Made by a program: the position numbers and the translations under genes
Part shown: positions 52,752-61,990 of the stretch, piece after piece
Numbering within the stretch: position 1 is the first letter of the stretch
Layout: every line of letters begins with the position of its first letter
NCBI RefSeq assembly: GCF_014137995.1
Contig: NZ_JACGWV010000001.1
Location: 62,001-126,000, forward strand
Origin: Promicromonospora sukumoe
Lineage (GTDB): Bacteria > Actinomycetota > Actinomycetes > Actinomycetales > Cellulomonadaceae
Direction: 5' to 3'
Length of the DNA stretch: 64,000 bases
The notes under the pieces: model-generated
The model's input: only the letters and a program-made list of their open reading frames with translations
The model's database searches: none
What the model was told of the DNA's origin: nothing

Positions 52752-53360
52752 TTACGCGACCTCATCTTGGGGCAGGCCCAGCCAGCTGTGCCAGCCCGTG
52801 TGCAGCACGAGCCACGCCATGAGGCCGTAGCCCGCCTGGCCGGGGTAGGTGCCGCCGCCCTGCGCCAGGTCGGCGAGCCACTGCTCGTGCTGCGCCAGCG
52901 GCGTGTACGTGTCGACGTACGGCACCCGGCGCCGGCTGGCGACGTCGGCGAACGCGTCGGACAGCTCCGCGATCCGGTCGCCCTCGGCGGGCGCACCGGG
53001 CGGCGGCCCGACGACGAACGCCGCCGTGCGGTTCGCGTCCGCGACGTCCAGGATGTTCGCCAGGTTCAGGCGCGAGCGCGCGACGGTGAGCCCCGCGGCG
53101 ACGTCGTGCCGCCCCAGGGCCACCACCAGGCGGTTCTCGACCTCGGAGTCCGAGCCGAACCGCGCGGCGGTCTCCGCCTCCCAGCGGGCACCGAGCTGGG
53201 TGCTGTTCTCGCCGGGGACGGCGAGCGTGAAGAGCATGGCGGGACGGGCAAAGTGGGTGCGCGCGACGACGCGGCCGGTCCAGCCGAGTGCCCGGGCGTC
53301 TCCGACACCCGTGGCCAGCTCGTCACCGACGACGCAGATACGCACCTCGCGATCCTGCAA
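52752..53360 (-). CDS. SGNH/GDSL-like protein lacking key catalytic residues
   Basis: 202 residues from TTG 53360, chosen because AAGGAGAG lies 4 nt upstream; longer ATG starts have none. SGNH-like blocks: VRICVVGDELATGVGDARAL (GDEL replaces the nucleophile GDS), FTLAVPGENSTQLGARWEAE and VVALGRHDVAAG. Near the C-terminus TYPGQAGYGLMAWLV stands where D-x-x-H-P is expected, so the Asp and His are also gone. It is therefore likely a non-hydrolytic member, or uses other chemistry. It is convergent with the DUF4097 operon. Confidence 0.72.
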   Translation of the reverse strand: MQDREVRICVVGDELATGVGDARALGWTGRVVARTHFARPAMLFTLAVPGENSTQLGARWEAETAARFGSDSEVENRLVVALGRHDVAAGLTVARSRLNLANILDVADANRTAAFVVGPPPGAPAEGDRIAELSDAFADVASRRRVPYVDTYTPLAQHEQWLADLAQGGGTYPGQAGYGLMAWLVLHTGWHSWLGLPQDEVA

Positions 53361-53487
53361 CGGACTCTCCTTGCCTGTTCCCGGCAGCCTGGCGGACGGC
53401 CGGTTCCCCATTGTGATGCACGGAGCGCAGCCGACCGGTGACAACGCGCCGACGGCCGCGTGCCGCGTCGCGACAACGCGGGGATCG

Positions 53488-54432
53488 TCAGAGCAGGGTC
53501 ATCCCCCAGCGGACGCCGTGGTGCGCGCCCGGGGCCAGGTGCACGAGCCGCTCGCCCGTGCGGAACGCATCCGCCACGCAGCTCATCGGCTCGGCGGCCA
53601 GCCCCATGCGGCGTCGGCCGGGCTCGATGTGGTCGCCCGTGCAGACCTGCCACACGTCCTGCGACTCGTCCATCCAGACCGCCGACGTCTTCCCGTCGGG
53701 CCCGGTCAGGTGGGCCCAGGACAGCCCCTTCTCGTCGCGGATCACGTCCACGTAGGCGTCGTCGAGGTCCACGCCGGCCGCGCTGCGCGCCTCGCGCAGG
53801 TCGAACGTGCCCGACGCCGGCTCGGTGCCGGTCGGGAGCAGCCGCTCGTCGGTCGTGACGCGGGTCGCGGCGTCGAGCCGCAGCGTGCACTCGTCCAGGT
53901 CGGCGCCGCCCGTGGACAGCCAGGGGTGGAACCCGCAGCCGTAGGGCGCGGTGTCGGCCCCCACGTTGGTGACGTCGAGGGTGATCTCCAGCCCGGCGTC
54001 GGACAGGGAGTAGCGCATCTGCGCGACGAGCTGGAAGGGGTAGCCGGGGCGCGCCACGAGCTCGAGCTCGAGCGTGACGGCGGAGCCGGTGTGCTCCACC
54101 ACGGACCAGCGGTCGAACGCCGCCAGGCCGTGCAGCGCGGTGTTGCGGGCCGGCTCGGTCACCGGGAGCTGGTGGGTCACGCCGTTGTACTCGTAGGCGC
54201 CGTCCCGCAGGCGGTTGGGCCACGGGATGAGGACCGCGCAGTTGAACACGGGGTTGATCTCGTCCGCGCCGAAGGGCACCACGACGTCGCGGCCGTCCAC
54301 CGAGTACTCTCGCAGCGCCGCACCCACCTGGGTGACGGTGGCACGATGGCCCGCGTCGCTGATGCGGAACTGGTCCCCGGAAGGATGGGGCCTTGCGGCA
54401 GCAACCGGAGGAATTTCTGTCGTCACACTCAC
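53488..54432 (-). CDS. Aldose 1-epimerase family protein
   Basis: 314 residues from GTG 54432; a TTG at 54450 and a GTG at 54426 are alternatives, and no strong ribosome site helps. GalM fold: VVVPFGADEINPVFNCAVLI, PWPNRLRDGAYEYNG, NTALHGLAAFDRWSV (substrate His), TAPYGCGFHPWLSTGGADLD (catalytic His region) and EPGRRRMGLAAEPMSCVADA. It interconverts anomers of hexoses or related sugars. It is divergent from the aldo/keto reductase gene. Confidence 0.87.
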   Translation of the reverse strand: MSVTTEIPPVAAARPHPSGDQFRISDAGHRATVTQVGAALREYSVDGRDVVVPFGADEINPVFNCAVLIPWPNRLRDGAYEYNGVTHQLPVTEPARNTALHGLAAFDRWSVVEHTGSAVTLELELVARPGYPFQLVAQMRYSLSDAGLEITLDVTNVGADTAPYGCGFHPWLSTGGADLDECTLRLDAATRVTTDERLLPTGTEPASGTFDLREARSAAGVDLDDAYVDVIRDEKGLSWAHLTGPDGKTSAVWMDESQDVWQVCTGDHIEPGRRRMGLAAEPMSCVADAFRTGERLVHLAPGAHHGVRWGMTLL

Positions 54433-54505
54433 ACCGTAACCGTAGGGCAAATTACGCCTGCGGCACGTAGCGTGAGACAGCAGACTAGAGAGCAGCTAGA
54501 CGGTC

Positions 54506-54579
54506 GGGCCGCACACAGCACGCGGCGGCCCCTGAGGAAAGGGACCCGACGACGGGTCCGTGCGGGCAGCTCTGCCCGC
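54506..54579 (+). promoter_or_regulatory. Three consecutive hairpins in the aldo/keto reductase leader
   Basis: GGGCCGC/GCGGCCC (54506-54531), GGACCC/GGGTCC (54542-54559) and GCGGGCAG/CTGCCCGC (54562-54579) lie in a row and end about 12 nt before the ribosome site (GAGGAA) of the next gene. A structured mRNA leader or terminator/attenuator is possible; no known riboswitch is recognised. Confidence 0.4.
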
Positions 54580-54598
54580 CCCAGCAGTAGGAGGAACC

Positions 54599-55594
54599 AT
54601 GGAACAGCAGGTACTCGGACGGACCGGTCGGCTCGTATCGGCCGTGGGCCTGGGCACCTGGCAGCTCGGCGCCGACTGGGGAGAGGTCAGCGAGGGCGAC
54701 GCCCGTGCCGTCCTCGAGGCCTCGCTCGAGGCCGGGGTGACGTTCTTCGACACCGCGGACGTCTACGGCGACGGCCGCAGCGAGCAGGTGATCGGCGCGT
54801 TCCTCAAGGAGCACCCCGACGCCGGGATCACCGTGGCCACGAAGATGGGCCGCCGGATGGACCAGGTGCCCGAGAATTACGTGCTGGACAACTTCCGTCA
54901 GTGGACGGACCGGTCCCGGCAGAACCTCGGTGTCGACCGCCTGGACCTGGTACAGCTGCACTGCCCGCCCACGGCCGTCTACTCGACGGACGCCGTCTAC
55001 GACGCGCTGGACCAGCTCGTGGCCGACGGCGCGATCGCGGCCTACGGCGTGAGCGTCGAGAAGACGTCGGAGGCGCTGGAGGCCATCGCGCGTCCGAACG
55101 TCGCGTCCGTGCAGATCATCCTCAACGCGTTCCGGCTCAAGCCGCTCGAGGAGGTGCTGCCCGCGGCCTCGGCGGCGGGTGTCGGCATCATCGCGCGCGT
55201 GCCGCTCGCGTCGGGCCTGCTCTCCGGCAAGTACACCAAGGACACGGTGTTCGCCGAGAACGACCACCGCACGTTCAACCGGGACGGCGCCGCGTTCGAC
55301 GTCGGCGAGACGTTCTCCGGCGTGCCCTACGAGGTCGGCCTGGAGGCCGCGGCCCGCTTCACCGAGCTGTCCCGCGACATCCTGGGCGACAGCCTCACCC
55401 CTGCCCAGGCCGCCATCGCCTGGGTGTGGCAGCGGCCGGGCGTCTCGTCCGTGATCCCGGGCGCGCGCAACGTCGACCAGGCCCGGGCCAACGCGGCCGC
55501 CGGCCACGCCGAGACGCTGGGCCCGCTGTTCATGTCGGGCGTGCGGGAGATCTACGACGAGATGATCAAGGAGCACGTCCACGACAAGTGGTGA
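54599..55594 (+). CDS. Aldo/keto reductase
   Basis: 331 residues from ATG 54599 with GGAGGAA. TIM-barrel AKR features: GRTGRLVSAVGLGTWQLG, FFDTADVYGDGRSEQVIGAF (catalytic Asp/Tyr), VATKMGRRMDQ (Lys) and DRLDLVQLHCPP (His), with NADP-site IPGARNVDQARANAAA. It reduces aldehydes or ketones, or oxidises sugars; substrate unknown. A strong terminator follows, facing kgd. Confidence 0.93.
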   Translation: MEQQVLGRTGRLVSAVGLGTWQLGADWGEVSEGDARAVLEASLEAGVTFFDTADVYGDGRSEQVIGAFLKEHPDAGITVATKMGRRMDQVPENYVLDNFRQWTDRSRQNLGVDRLDLVQLHCPPTAVYSTDAVYDALDQLVADGAIAAYGVSVEKTSEALEAIARPNVASVQIILNAFRLKPLEEVLPAASAAGVGIIARVPLASGLLSGKYTKDTVFAENDHRTFNRDGAAFDVGETFSGVPYEVGLEAAARFTELSRDILGDSLTPAQAAIAWVWQRPGVSSVIPGARNVDQARANAAAGHAETLGPLFMSGVREIYDEMIKEHVHDKW

Positions 55595-55612
55595 CGCTGC
55601 TCTGATCTGAAA

Positions 55613-55654
55613 CGCCGAAGGGCGGGCACCCCGTGGGGTGCCCGCCCTTCGGCG
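55613..55654. terminator. Strong two-way terminator between AKR and kgd
   Basis: Arms 55613-55632 and 55635-55654 are perfect 20-bp reverse complements (CGCCGAAGGGCGGGCACCCC and complement). With a realistic 4-nt loop the stem is 19 bp. It serves the AKR gene from the left and kgd from the right. Confidence 0.9.
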
Positions 55655-55671
55655 TGTGCGGTGTGCTCGCG

Positions 55672-58600
55672 TCAGCCGCGGCTGAAGGCCTGCTCCAGCA
55701 GGGTCTTCTGCTGGGCCTGGTGCAGCTTCGCCGTGCCGGCGGCCGTGGAGGCCGACGCCGGGCGGGAGACCACCTTGACGTACGGCACGTCCAGCGGCAG
55801 GGCCAGGTGGATGAAGCTCCACGCGCCCTGGTTCTGCGGCTCGTCCTGCACCCAGACCACCTCGGCGTCGCCGTACTTGGCGATCTCGGCGCGGATGTCC
55901 GCCTCCGGGAACGGGTACAGCTGCTCCAGGCGTACGATCGCCACGCCGTCGTCGCCGCGCTTGGTGCGCTCGGCGAGCAGGTCGTAGTACACGCGGCCGG
56001 TGCACAGGAGCACGCGCTCCACCTTGGCCGGGTCCGCCGCCGCGTCCGGGATGACCTCCTGGAACGTGCCCGCGGTGAAGTCCTCCACCGCGGACGCCGC
56101 CGCCTTGAGGCGCAGCAGCTGCTTGGGCGTGAACACCACCAGCGGACGGCGCGGCCGGGCGTAGGCCTGGCGGCGCAGCAGGTGGAAGTACGACGCCGGC
56201 GTGGACGGCTGCGCGATGGTGATGTTGTCCTCGGCGCCGAGCTGCAGGAACCGCTCGATGCGGGCCGACGAGTGGTCGGGCCCCTGGCCCTCGTACCCGT
56301 GCGGCAGCAGCATGACCACCGACGACGACTGGCCCCACTTCTGCTCGGCGGACGAGATGAACTCGTCGATCACCGTCTGGGCGCCGTTGACGAAGTCGCC
56401 GAACTGCGCCTCCCAGAGCACCAGGGCGTCCGGGCGCTCCACCGAGTAGCCGTACTCGAAGCCGAGTGCCGCGTATTCCGACAGCGAGGAGTCGTAGACC
56501 CAGAACTTGGCCTGGTCGCCCGACAGGTACAGGAGCGGCGTCCACTCGGCGCCGGTCTCCCGGTCGTGGAGCACCGCGTGCCGCTGCACGAACGTGCCGC
56601 GACGCGAGTCCTGGCCGGCGAGGCGCACCGGGGTGCCCTCCGCGAGCAGCGTGCCGAAGGCCGCGAGCTCGCCGAAGCCCCAGTCGATGCCGCCGTCCTT
56701 CGCCATGAGCTGGCGCTTCTCCAGCAGCTGGGCGAGCTTCGGGTGGACCGTGAAGCCCTCGGGCGGCGTGGTGTGCACGTCGCCGACCCGCTGCAGCGCG
56801 TCGTGCGAGACCGCGGTCTGCCAGCCGACCATCGTGCCGGCGTCCTCACGCTGCGACTCCGGGCGCTCCAGGCCCGCGAGGTGCTCCGTCTCCGGGGCGG
56901 GCGTGAAGCCGGACTTGGTCTCGGTGAAGACCCGCTCGAGCTGCGACTGGTAGTCCTGCAGCGCGTGCTCGGCCTCCTCCACGGTGATGTCACCGCGCGC
57001 GACCAGGTTCTCGGTGTACAGCTTGCGCACCGAGCGCTTGGTCTCGATGAGGTTGTACATGAGCGGCTGCGTCATCGAGGGGTCGTCGCCCTCGTTGTGC
57101 CCGCGGCGGCGGTAGCAGATCAGGTCGATGATGACGTCCTGGCCGAACTGCTCGCGGAACGCGAAGGCGAGCTCCGCCGTCCGGACCACGGCCTCGGGGT
57201 CGTCACCGTTCACGTGCAGGACCGGGACCTGGTAGCCCTTGGCGACGTCGGTCGCGTAGGTGGTCGAGCGCGACGCCGTCGGGCCGGTGGTGAAGCCGAC
57301 CTGGTTGTTCACGACCACGTGGATGGTGCCGCCGGTGCGGTACCCGCGCAGCTGCGACAGGTTCAGCACCTCGGGCACCACGCCCTGACCGGCGAACGCG
57401 GCGTCGCCGTGCACCAGGATCGGCAGCACGGAGAAGCCGTCGCCGCCGAGGTCGATGCGGTCCTGCTTGGCGCGGACGATGCCCTCGAGCACCGGGTCCA
57501 CGGCCTCCAGGTGCGACGGGTTGGCCGCGAGGTAGACGCGCGTGGTGGCGCCCGACTCGGAGGTGAACGTGCCCTCGGTGCCGAGGTGGTACTTCACGTC
57601 ACCGGAGCCCTGGACGCTCTTCGGGTCGAGCTGGCCCTCGAACTCCTTGAAGATCTGGCCGTAGCTCTTGCCCGCGATGTTCGCCAGCACGTTCAGCCGG
57701 CCGCGGTGGGCCATGCCGATGCCGACCTCGTCGAGGCCGCCCTCGGCGGCGCGCGACAGGATCGCGTCGAGCAGCGGGATCAGGGACTCGCCACCCTCCA
57801 GCGAGAAGCGCTTCTGCCCGACGAACTTGGTCTGCAGGAACGTCTCGAACGCCTCGGCGGAGTTGAGGCGGCGCAGGATGCGCAGCTGGTCCTCGCGCGG
57901 CGTCTTGGCGTAGCCGGCCTCCAGGCGCTCCTGGAGCCACTTGCGCTGGCCCGGGTCCGCGATGTGCATGTACTCGATGCCGATGGTGCGGCAGTACGAG
58001 TCGCGCAGCAGGCCGAGGATGTCGCGCAGCGTCGCCTTGGCCTTGGGGCCGAAGCCCGCCGTCGGGAACGTGCGGTCCAGGTCCCACAGCGTCAGGCCGT
58101 GGGTCTGGATGTCCAGGTCGGGGTGCTTGCGCTGCCGGTAGGCCAGCGGGTCGGTGTCCGCCATGAGGTGACCGCGCGAGCGGTACGCCTGCACGACCTC
58201 GGCGATCTTGGCCGGCTTGGCGGCCTCGACGTCGGCGTCGACCGTGTTGTCACGGACCCAGCGGACGGGCTCGTACGGGACGCGCAGCGCCGCGAAGACG
58301 CGGTCGTAGAAGCCGTCCAGGCCGAGCAGCTTGTTCGAGATGATCTTCAGGAACTCGCCGGACTGGGCGCCCTGGATGATGCGGTGGTCGTAGGTCGACG
58401 TGACCGTCATGACCTTCGAGATGCCCATCCGGGCGAGCTGCTCCTCGGACGCGCCGGCGAACTCCGCCGGGTAGTCCATGGCGCCGACGCCGATGATGGT
58501 GCCCTGGCCCTGCATCAGGCGCGGCACGGAGTGCACGGTGCCGATGCCGCCCGGGTTGGTCAGCGAGATCGTGGTGCCCTGGAAGTCGGGCACGGCGAGC

Positions 58601-59427
58601 TTGTTGCCGCGGGCCTTGCGGACCAGCTCCTCGTACGCCGCCCAGAACTCGGCGAAGTCGAGCTCCTCGGCCTTCTTGATGCTGGGCACCAGGAGCTGGC
58701 GCGAGCCGTCCGGCTTGGCCAGGTCGATCGCGAGGCCGAAGCCCACGTGCGCGGGCTGGTTCACGCCCGGCTTGCCGTCGACCGGCTCGTAGTGCGCGTT
58801 CATGACGGGCATGTCGGCCAGCGCCTCGACCAGCGCGAAGCCGATGAGGTGCGTGAACGAGATCTTGCCGCCGCGTCCGCGCTTGAGGTGGTTGTTGATG
58901 ACGATGCGGTTGTCGACCATCAGCTTGGCGGGCACGGCGCGCACCGAGGTGGCGGTGGGGACCTCCAGGGAGGCCTCCATGTTCGTGACCACGCGCGCGG
59001 CGGGGCCGCGCAGCTTCTGGATGTCGTCGACGGCGTCCGGGTGCGCCACCGGGCGCTCGAACGTGTCCGCGTAGTGGGTGGTGGGCGGCGTGGCGATGGG
59101 GCTGGCCGGGTTGACCTTGGGGTCTGCCGGGAGCACCTTCTCGCGCACGGGCTGCACGGCCTCAGCGGCGGCGGTGCCACCGGTGACCGGCGCCTCGGAG
59201 GCGGCGGCAGGGGCTGACGCCGCGGGAGCGGCCGGAGCCGCTGCGGGCGCTGTCGGAGAGGCTGAAGCGGGGGCCGGGGAGCCCTCCTTGGCGGAACCGT
59301 TCTCGCCCGGCGTGTAGTCGGCGAAGAAGTCCCACCACGCGGGGTCTACCGCGTTCTTGTCCTTCAGGTACTGCTGGTAGAGCTCGTCCACAAGCCATTC
59401 GTTGGCTCCGAATGACGAGCTCGCCAC
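55672..59427 (-). CDS. kgd: Multifunctional 2-oxoglutarate dehydrogenase E1/E2 component Kgd
   Basis: 1251 residues from GTG 59427, the start that gives the usual N-terminus (SSSFGANEWLVDELYQQYLK). A Pro/Ala-rich linker (~40-100) precedes an E2-type acyltransferase domain (~115-340: FTHLIGFALVEALADMPVMN; TVTSTYDHRIIQGAQSG with catalytic His). The E1 thiamine-diphosphate part has GMAHRGRLNVLANIAGKSYG, HGDAAFAGQGVVPEVLNLSQ, YRRRGHNEGDDPSMTQP and the C-terminal VWVQDEPQNQGAW. As in Mycobacterium and Corynebacterium, E1 and E2 are fused and there is no lipoyl domain. It feeds the TCA cycle. Confidence 0.95.
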   Translation of the reverse strand: MASSSFGANEWLVDELYQQYLKDKNAVDPAWWDFFADYTPGENGSAKEGSPAPASASPTAPAAAPAAPAASAPAAASEAPVTGGTAAAEAVQPVREKVLPADPKVNPASPIATPPTTHYADTFERPVAHPDAVDDIQKLRGPAARVVTNMEASLEVPTATSVRAVPAKLMVDNRIVINNHLKRGRGGKISFTHLIGFALVEALADMPVMNAHYEPVDGKPGVNQPAHVGFGLAIDLAKPDGSRQLLVPSIKKAEELDFAEFWAAYEELVRKARGNKLAVPDFQGTTISLTNPGGIGTVHSVPRLMQGQGTIIGVGAMDYPAEFAGASEEQLARMGISKVMTVTSTYDHRIIQGAQSGEFLKIISNKLLGLDGFYDRVFAALRVPYEPVRWVRDNTVDADVEAAKPAKIAEVVQAYRSRGHLMADTDPLAYRQRKHPDLDIQTHGLTLWDLDRTFPTAGFGPKAKATLRDILGLLRDSYCRTIGIEYMHIADPGQRKWLQERLEAGYAKTPREDQLRILRRLNSAEAFETFLQTKFVGQKRFSLEGGESLIPLLDAILSRAAEGGLDEVGIGMAHRGRLNVLANIAGKSYGQIFKEFEGQLDPKSVQGSGDVKYHLGTEGTFTSESGATTRVYLAANPSHLEAVDPVLEGIVRAKQDRIDLGGDGFSVLPILVHGDAAFAGQGVVPEVLNLSQLRGYRTGGTIHVVVNNQVGFTTGPTASRSTTYATDVAKGYQVPVLHVNGDDPEAVVRTAELAFAFREQFGQDVIIDLICYRRRGHNEGDDPSMTQPLMYNLIETKRSVRKLYTENLVARGDITVEEAEHALQDYQSQLERVFTETKSGFTPAPETEHLAGLERPESQREDAGTMVGWQTAVSHDALQRVGDVHTTPPEGFTVHPKLAQLLEKRQLMAKDGGIDWGFGELAAFGTLLAEGTPVRLAGQDSRRGTFVQRHAVLHDRETGAEWTPLLYLSGDQAKFWVYDSSLSEYAALGFEYGYSVERPDALVLWEAQFGDFVNGAQTVIDEFISSAEQKWGQSSSVVMLLPHGYEGQGPDHSSARIERFLQLGAEDNITIAQPSTPASYFHLLRRQAYARPRRPLVVFTPKQLLRLKAAASAVEDFTAGTFQEVIPDAAADPAKVERVLLCTGRVYYDLLAERTKRGDDGVAIVRLEQLYPFPEADIRAEIAKYGDAEVVWVQDEPQNQGAWSFIHLALPLDVPYVKVVSRPASASTAAGTAKLHQAQQKTLLEQAFSRG

Positions 59428-59854
59428 GCTGATCGACTCTGAACCAGCCTTAGGGGACACGCGCGGATCGCCCACCTTCACCACAGTTGCGTTCGTCGCG
59501 CGCCGCACAGGGGTCACAGCGCGCACAGCCCGAATGGTTTTCGGACCCTCCAAGGGTAGGCCCTTCGCGCTCCGCGGGGGGCGTGGTTCTGCGGGTGTTG
59601 CGGGCGGTTCCGGTGCCAAAGAAGTAGGTTCGTCATGTTTCTCGCACACAGAGCAAAACCAGGGCAACGTTCGGCCTGGAAGTCCCCAACTTGGTGTTAC
59701 GGGGTTTCGCCCCGCACGGACAACCTTTGGCGTCTGTGACAGAAATCACGGGACTCCGTCTCACGTTCTGACCGCCCGCAGCCCTAGGCTGCTGGGTTTC
59801 TCACCGCGCGACCGGCCCGGACCGGCGTCGGGCCCGGACCAGCGACGGACCGGC
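59428..59854. other. 427-bp gap between kgd and the histidine kinase
   Basis: No gene is supported here. The part next to kgd holds its promoter and leader, but I see no convincing -35/-10. A small hairpin CGGGG-TTTCG-CCCCG is at 59700-59714, and near 59815-59845 the phrase GGCCCGGACC occurs twice. In-frame upstream extension of kgd is possible but looks non-coding. Confidence 0.6.
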
Positions 59855-61087
59855 TCAGACCGTGTGCGTCGTCGAGACGCCCGGCGCCGGGTGGGCCCGC
59901 CGCGGCAGGGTGACGCGCATCGTGGCGCCCCGCTCGGAGTCGACCACCTCGACCTGCCCGCCGTGCAGCTCGACCGCCCAGCGAACGATCGCCAGGCCGA
60001 TCCCGGTCCCGCCGCTCGACCCGACGGTGCCCGAGCCGACGGTGCTCACGCCGCCCAGGGTGTTGACCATCGACTCGTCGGGCGCGGCGGTCCGGCCCTT
60101 GTCGCCCCGGTTCCGGCCGCCCCGGCGGCTGACGCTCCGGCCGCCGTCGCCCCGGCCACCCTCGCCGCGCGCCGCGCCGGACGACCCGGTGCCGCGGACG
60201 AAGCGCTGGAAGATCCGCTCGCGGTCGGCCGCGGCGATGCCGGGTCCCTCGTCGCTGACCTCCAGGACGATGTCCGACCCCTCCGTGCCGTCCACGGGGT
60301 ACGCGTCCAGCCGCACCACGCCGCCCTGCGGCGAGTGCCGGATCGCGTTCTGCAGCAGGTTGATGACCACCTGGTGCAGCCGCTCGGCGTCGCCCTCGAT
60401 GATCAGGTCCTCCGGGGTCACGTCGACCACGTAGTGCAGGTCCTTCGCGGCGTCGACCATCTGCATGTCCTCGGCGCAGTGCTCCAGGAAGTCGCCCACG
60501 GCGATCTGCCCGATGTTCAGGGCCGAGGCGCCCGCCTCGATCCGCGACAGGTCCAGCAGATAGGTGACCAGCCGGGTCAGCCGCTCGGTCTGCGCGTGCG
60601 CCTGCTCCAGGGCGGCCGGCGTCGGCTCCACCACGCCGTCGACCATGTTCTCGAGCTGCGCCTGGAGCGCCGCGACCGGCGTGCGGAGCTCGTGCGACAC
60701 GTTCGCGATGAGGTCGCGCCGGGTCTGCTCCACCGAGGCCAGGTCCTCGGCCATCCGGTTGAAGGCGTGCGCGAGCTGACCCACCTCGTCGCTGCTCGTC
60801 GCGCGCACCCGGCGCGTGTAGTCGCCGTCGGCCATGGCCTGGACGGCCTCGGTGATCTCGCGCAGCGGCGACGTCATGCCGCGGGCCAGGATCTGGGTGA
60901 CCAGCAGCGACAGGATGATCGCGAGCGGGAAGGTGCGGCTCGGCCCCAGGGAGGCCTGGAGGCCGAGCCAGGTGATCAGCACCGCGGCCGTCACCGTGGC
61001 CGCCACCAGCACGCCGAGCTTGATCTTCAGCGAGCGCAGGGGGTCGAGCGGCCGCACGTCGGGGACGCGGGGTACGTGCGGTCTCAT
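59855..61087 (-). CDS. Sensor histidine kinase with long ATP-lid insert
   Basis: 410 residues from ATG 61087, 13 nt after the response regulator stop. Two N-terminal membrane segments (VLVAATVTAAVLITWLGL; FPLAIILSLLVTQILARGM) with almost no extracellular loop, then HAMP (about 70-122), HisKA with ANVSHELRTPVAALQAQLE (His about 132) and HATPase with NLLQNAIRHSPQGG, DEGPGIAAADRERIFQRF and GGTGIGLAIVRWAVE. Between the F-box and G2-box about 60 residues of Gly/Arg/Ser-rich sequence (RGEGGRGDGGRSVSRRGG) enlarge the ATP lid. The signal is unknown. Confidence 0.9.
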   Translation of the reverse strand: MRPHVPRVPDVRPLDPLRSLKIKLGVLVAATVTAAVLITWLGLQASLGPSRTFPLAIILSLLVTQILARGMTSPLREITEAVQAMADGDYTRRVRATSSDEVGQLAHAFNRMAEDLASVEQTRRDLIANVSHELRTPVAALQAQLENMVDGVVEPTPAALEQAHAQTERLTRLVTYLLDLSRIEAGASALNIGQIAVGDFLEHCAEDMQMVDAAKDLHYVVDVTPEDLIIEGDAERLHQVVINLLQNAIRHSPQGGVVRLDAYPVDGTEGSDIVLEVSDEGPGIAAADRERIFQRFVRGTGSSGAARGEGGRGDGGRSVSRRGGRNRGDKGRTAAPDESMVNTLGGVSTVGSGTVGSSGGTGIGLAIVRWAVELHGGQVEVVDSERGATMRVTLPRRAHPAPGVSTTHTV

Positions 61088-61100
61088 CGGGGCATCCGGA

Positions 61101-61874
61101 TCACTGGTTGGCGGGCGGCTCGAACGCGTAGCCGACGCCGTGCACGGTTCGGATCAGGTCGGGGCCGAGCTTGCGGCGCAGCGCCTTGATGTGGGAGTCG
61201 ACGGTGCGCGTCCCGCTGGCGTCGGCCCAGTCCCAGACCTCGGCGAGCAGGCGCTCGCGCGTGAGCACGGTCTTGGGCGACCCGGCGAGCATGACGAGCA
61301 GCTCGAACTCGGTGGGGGTCAGGTGCACCTCCTCGCCGCCGCGGTAGACGCGACGCTGGGCGCGGTCCACCGTGACGTCGCCCATGGTCATGGGCGGGTC
61401 CGCGGGGGTGGTCGCGGCGGCCTGGGCCGCGCGGTCGACGCGGCGCAGCAGGGCCTTGATCCGGGCGACCAGCTCGCGCATGGAGAACGGCTTGGTCATG
61501 TAGTCGTCCGCGCCGACGCCCAGGCCGACCAGCATGTCGGTCTCGTCGTCGCGCGCGGTGAGCATGAGGATCGGGGTGGGGTGCTCCGCCTGGATGCGGC
61601 GGGTGACCTCGAGGCCGTCGATGCCCGGGAGCATCACGTCGAGCACCACGAGGTCGGGGCGCAGCCGGGAGGCGGCGTCGACGCCGGACAGGCCGTCGCG
61701 GGCCACCTCGACGCGCCAGCCCTCGGCGGACAACCGCTGGGCGATCGCGGTGGCGATCGTGGGCTCGTCCTCCACCACGAGCACGGTCGCGCTCTGCTGA
61801 CCGGTCGAGGCGGCGGCCGACGCCGCGCCGGGCTGCTGCGGGGCCCCAGACGGCTGGGGAGTACTCGATGACAT
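61101..61874 (-). CDS. OmpR-family response regulator
   Basis: 257 residues from ATG 61874. An Ala/Ser/Gln-rich 30-residue N-terminus precedes the receiver (VLVVEDEPTIATAIAQRL; phospho-acceptor in LVVLDVMLPGIDGLEVTRR; DDYMTKPFSMRELVARI) and a winged helix (HLTPTEFELLVMLAGSPKTV; TRTVDSHIKALRRKLG; TVHGVGYAFEPP). It forms a pair with the downstream kinase. CTGAAG/CTGAGAG half-sites 11 bp apart (61909, 61920) upstream may be an autoregulatory site. Confidence 0.93.
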   Translation of the reverse strand: MSSSTPQPSGAPQQPGAASAAASTGQQSATVLVVEDEPTIATAIAQRLSAEGWRVEVARDGLSGVDAASRLRPDLVVLDVMLPGIDGLEVTRRIQAEHPTPILMLTARDDETDMLVGLGVGADDYMTKPFSMRELVARIKALLRRVDRAAQAAATTPADPPMTMGDVTVDRAQRRVYRGGEEVHLTPTEFELLVMLAGSPKTVLTRERLLAEVWDWADASGTRTVDSHIKALRRKLGPDLIRTVHGVGYAFEPPANQ

Positions 61875-61960
61875 AGGTCAATCATGCCCGTACCTGCCTG
61901 ATAAGACACTGAAGCCAGCCTGAGAGTCGGACCCCGGGGCGCTCAGCGGGCTGTTCCCGC

Positions 61961-61990
61961 TACGATCTATCGCACGATGATCGAGCGATA
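61961..61990 (+). promoter_or_regulatory. Promoter-like -10 and inverted repeat before the leader ORF
   Basis: TACGAT (61961-61966) could be a -10, 10 nt before the ATG of the leader ORF. TATCGC (61968-61973) and GCGATA (61985-61990) form a 6-bp inverted repeat around the start. No good -35 was seen. Confidence 0.35.

Noticed and set aside
55633..59217. Very long plus-strand ORF opposite kgd
   Set aside because: Its product is Arg/Val/Leu-rich with no domain, and it mirrors the codon structure of kgd. It is an antisense shadow caused by high GC.
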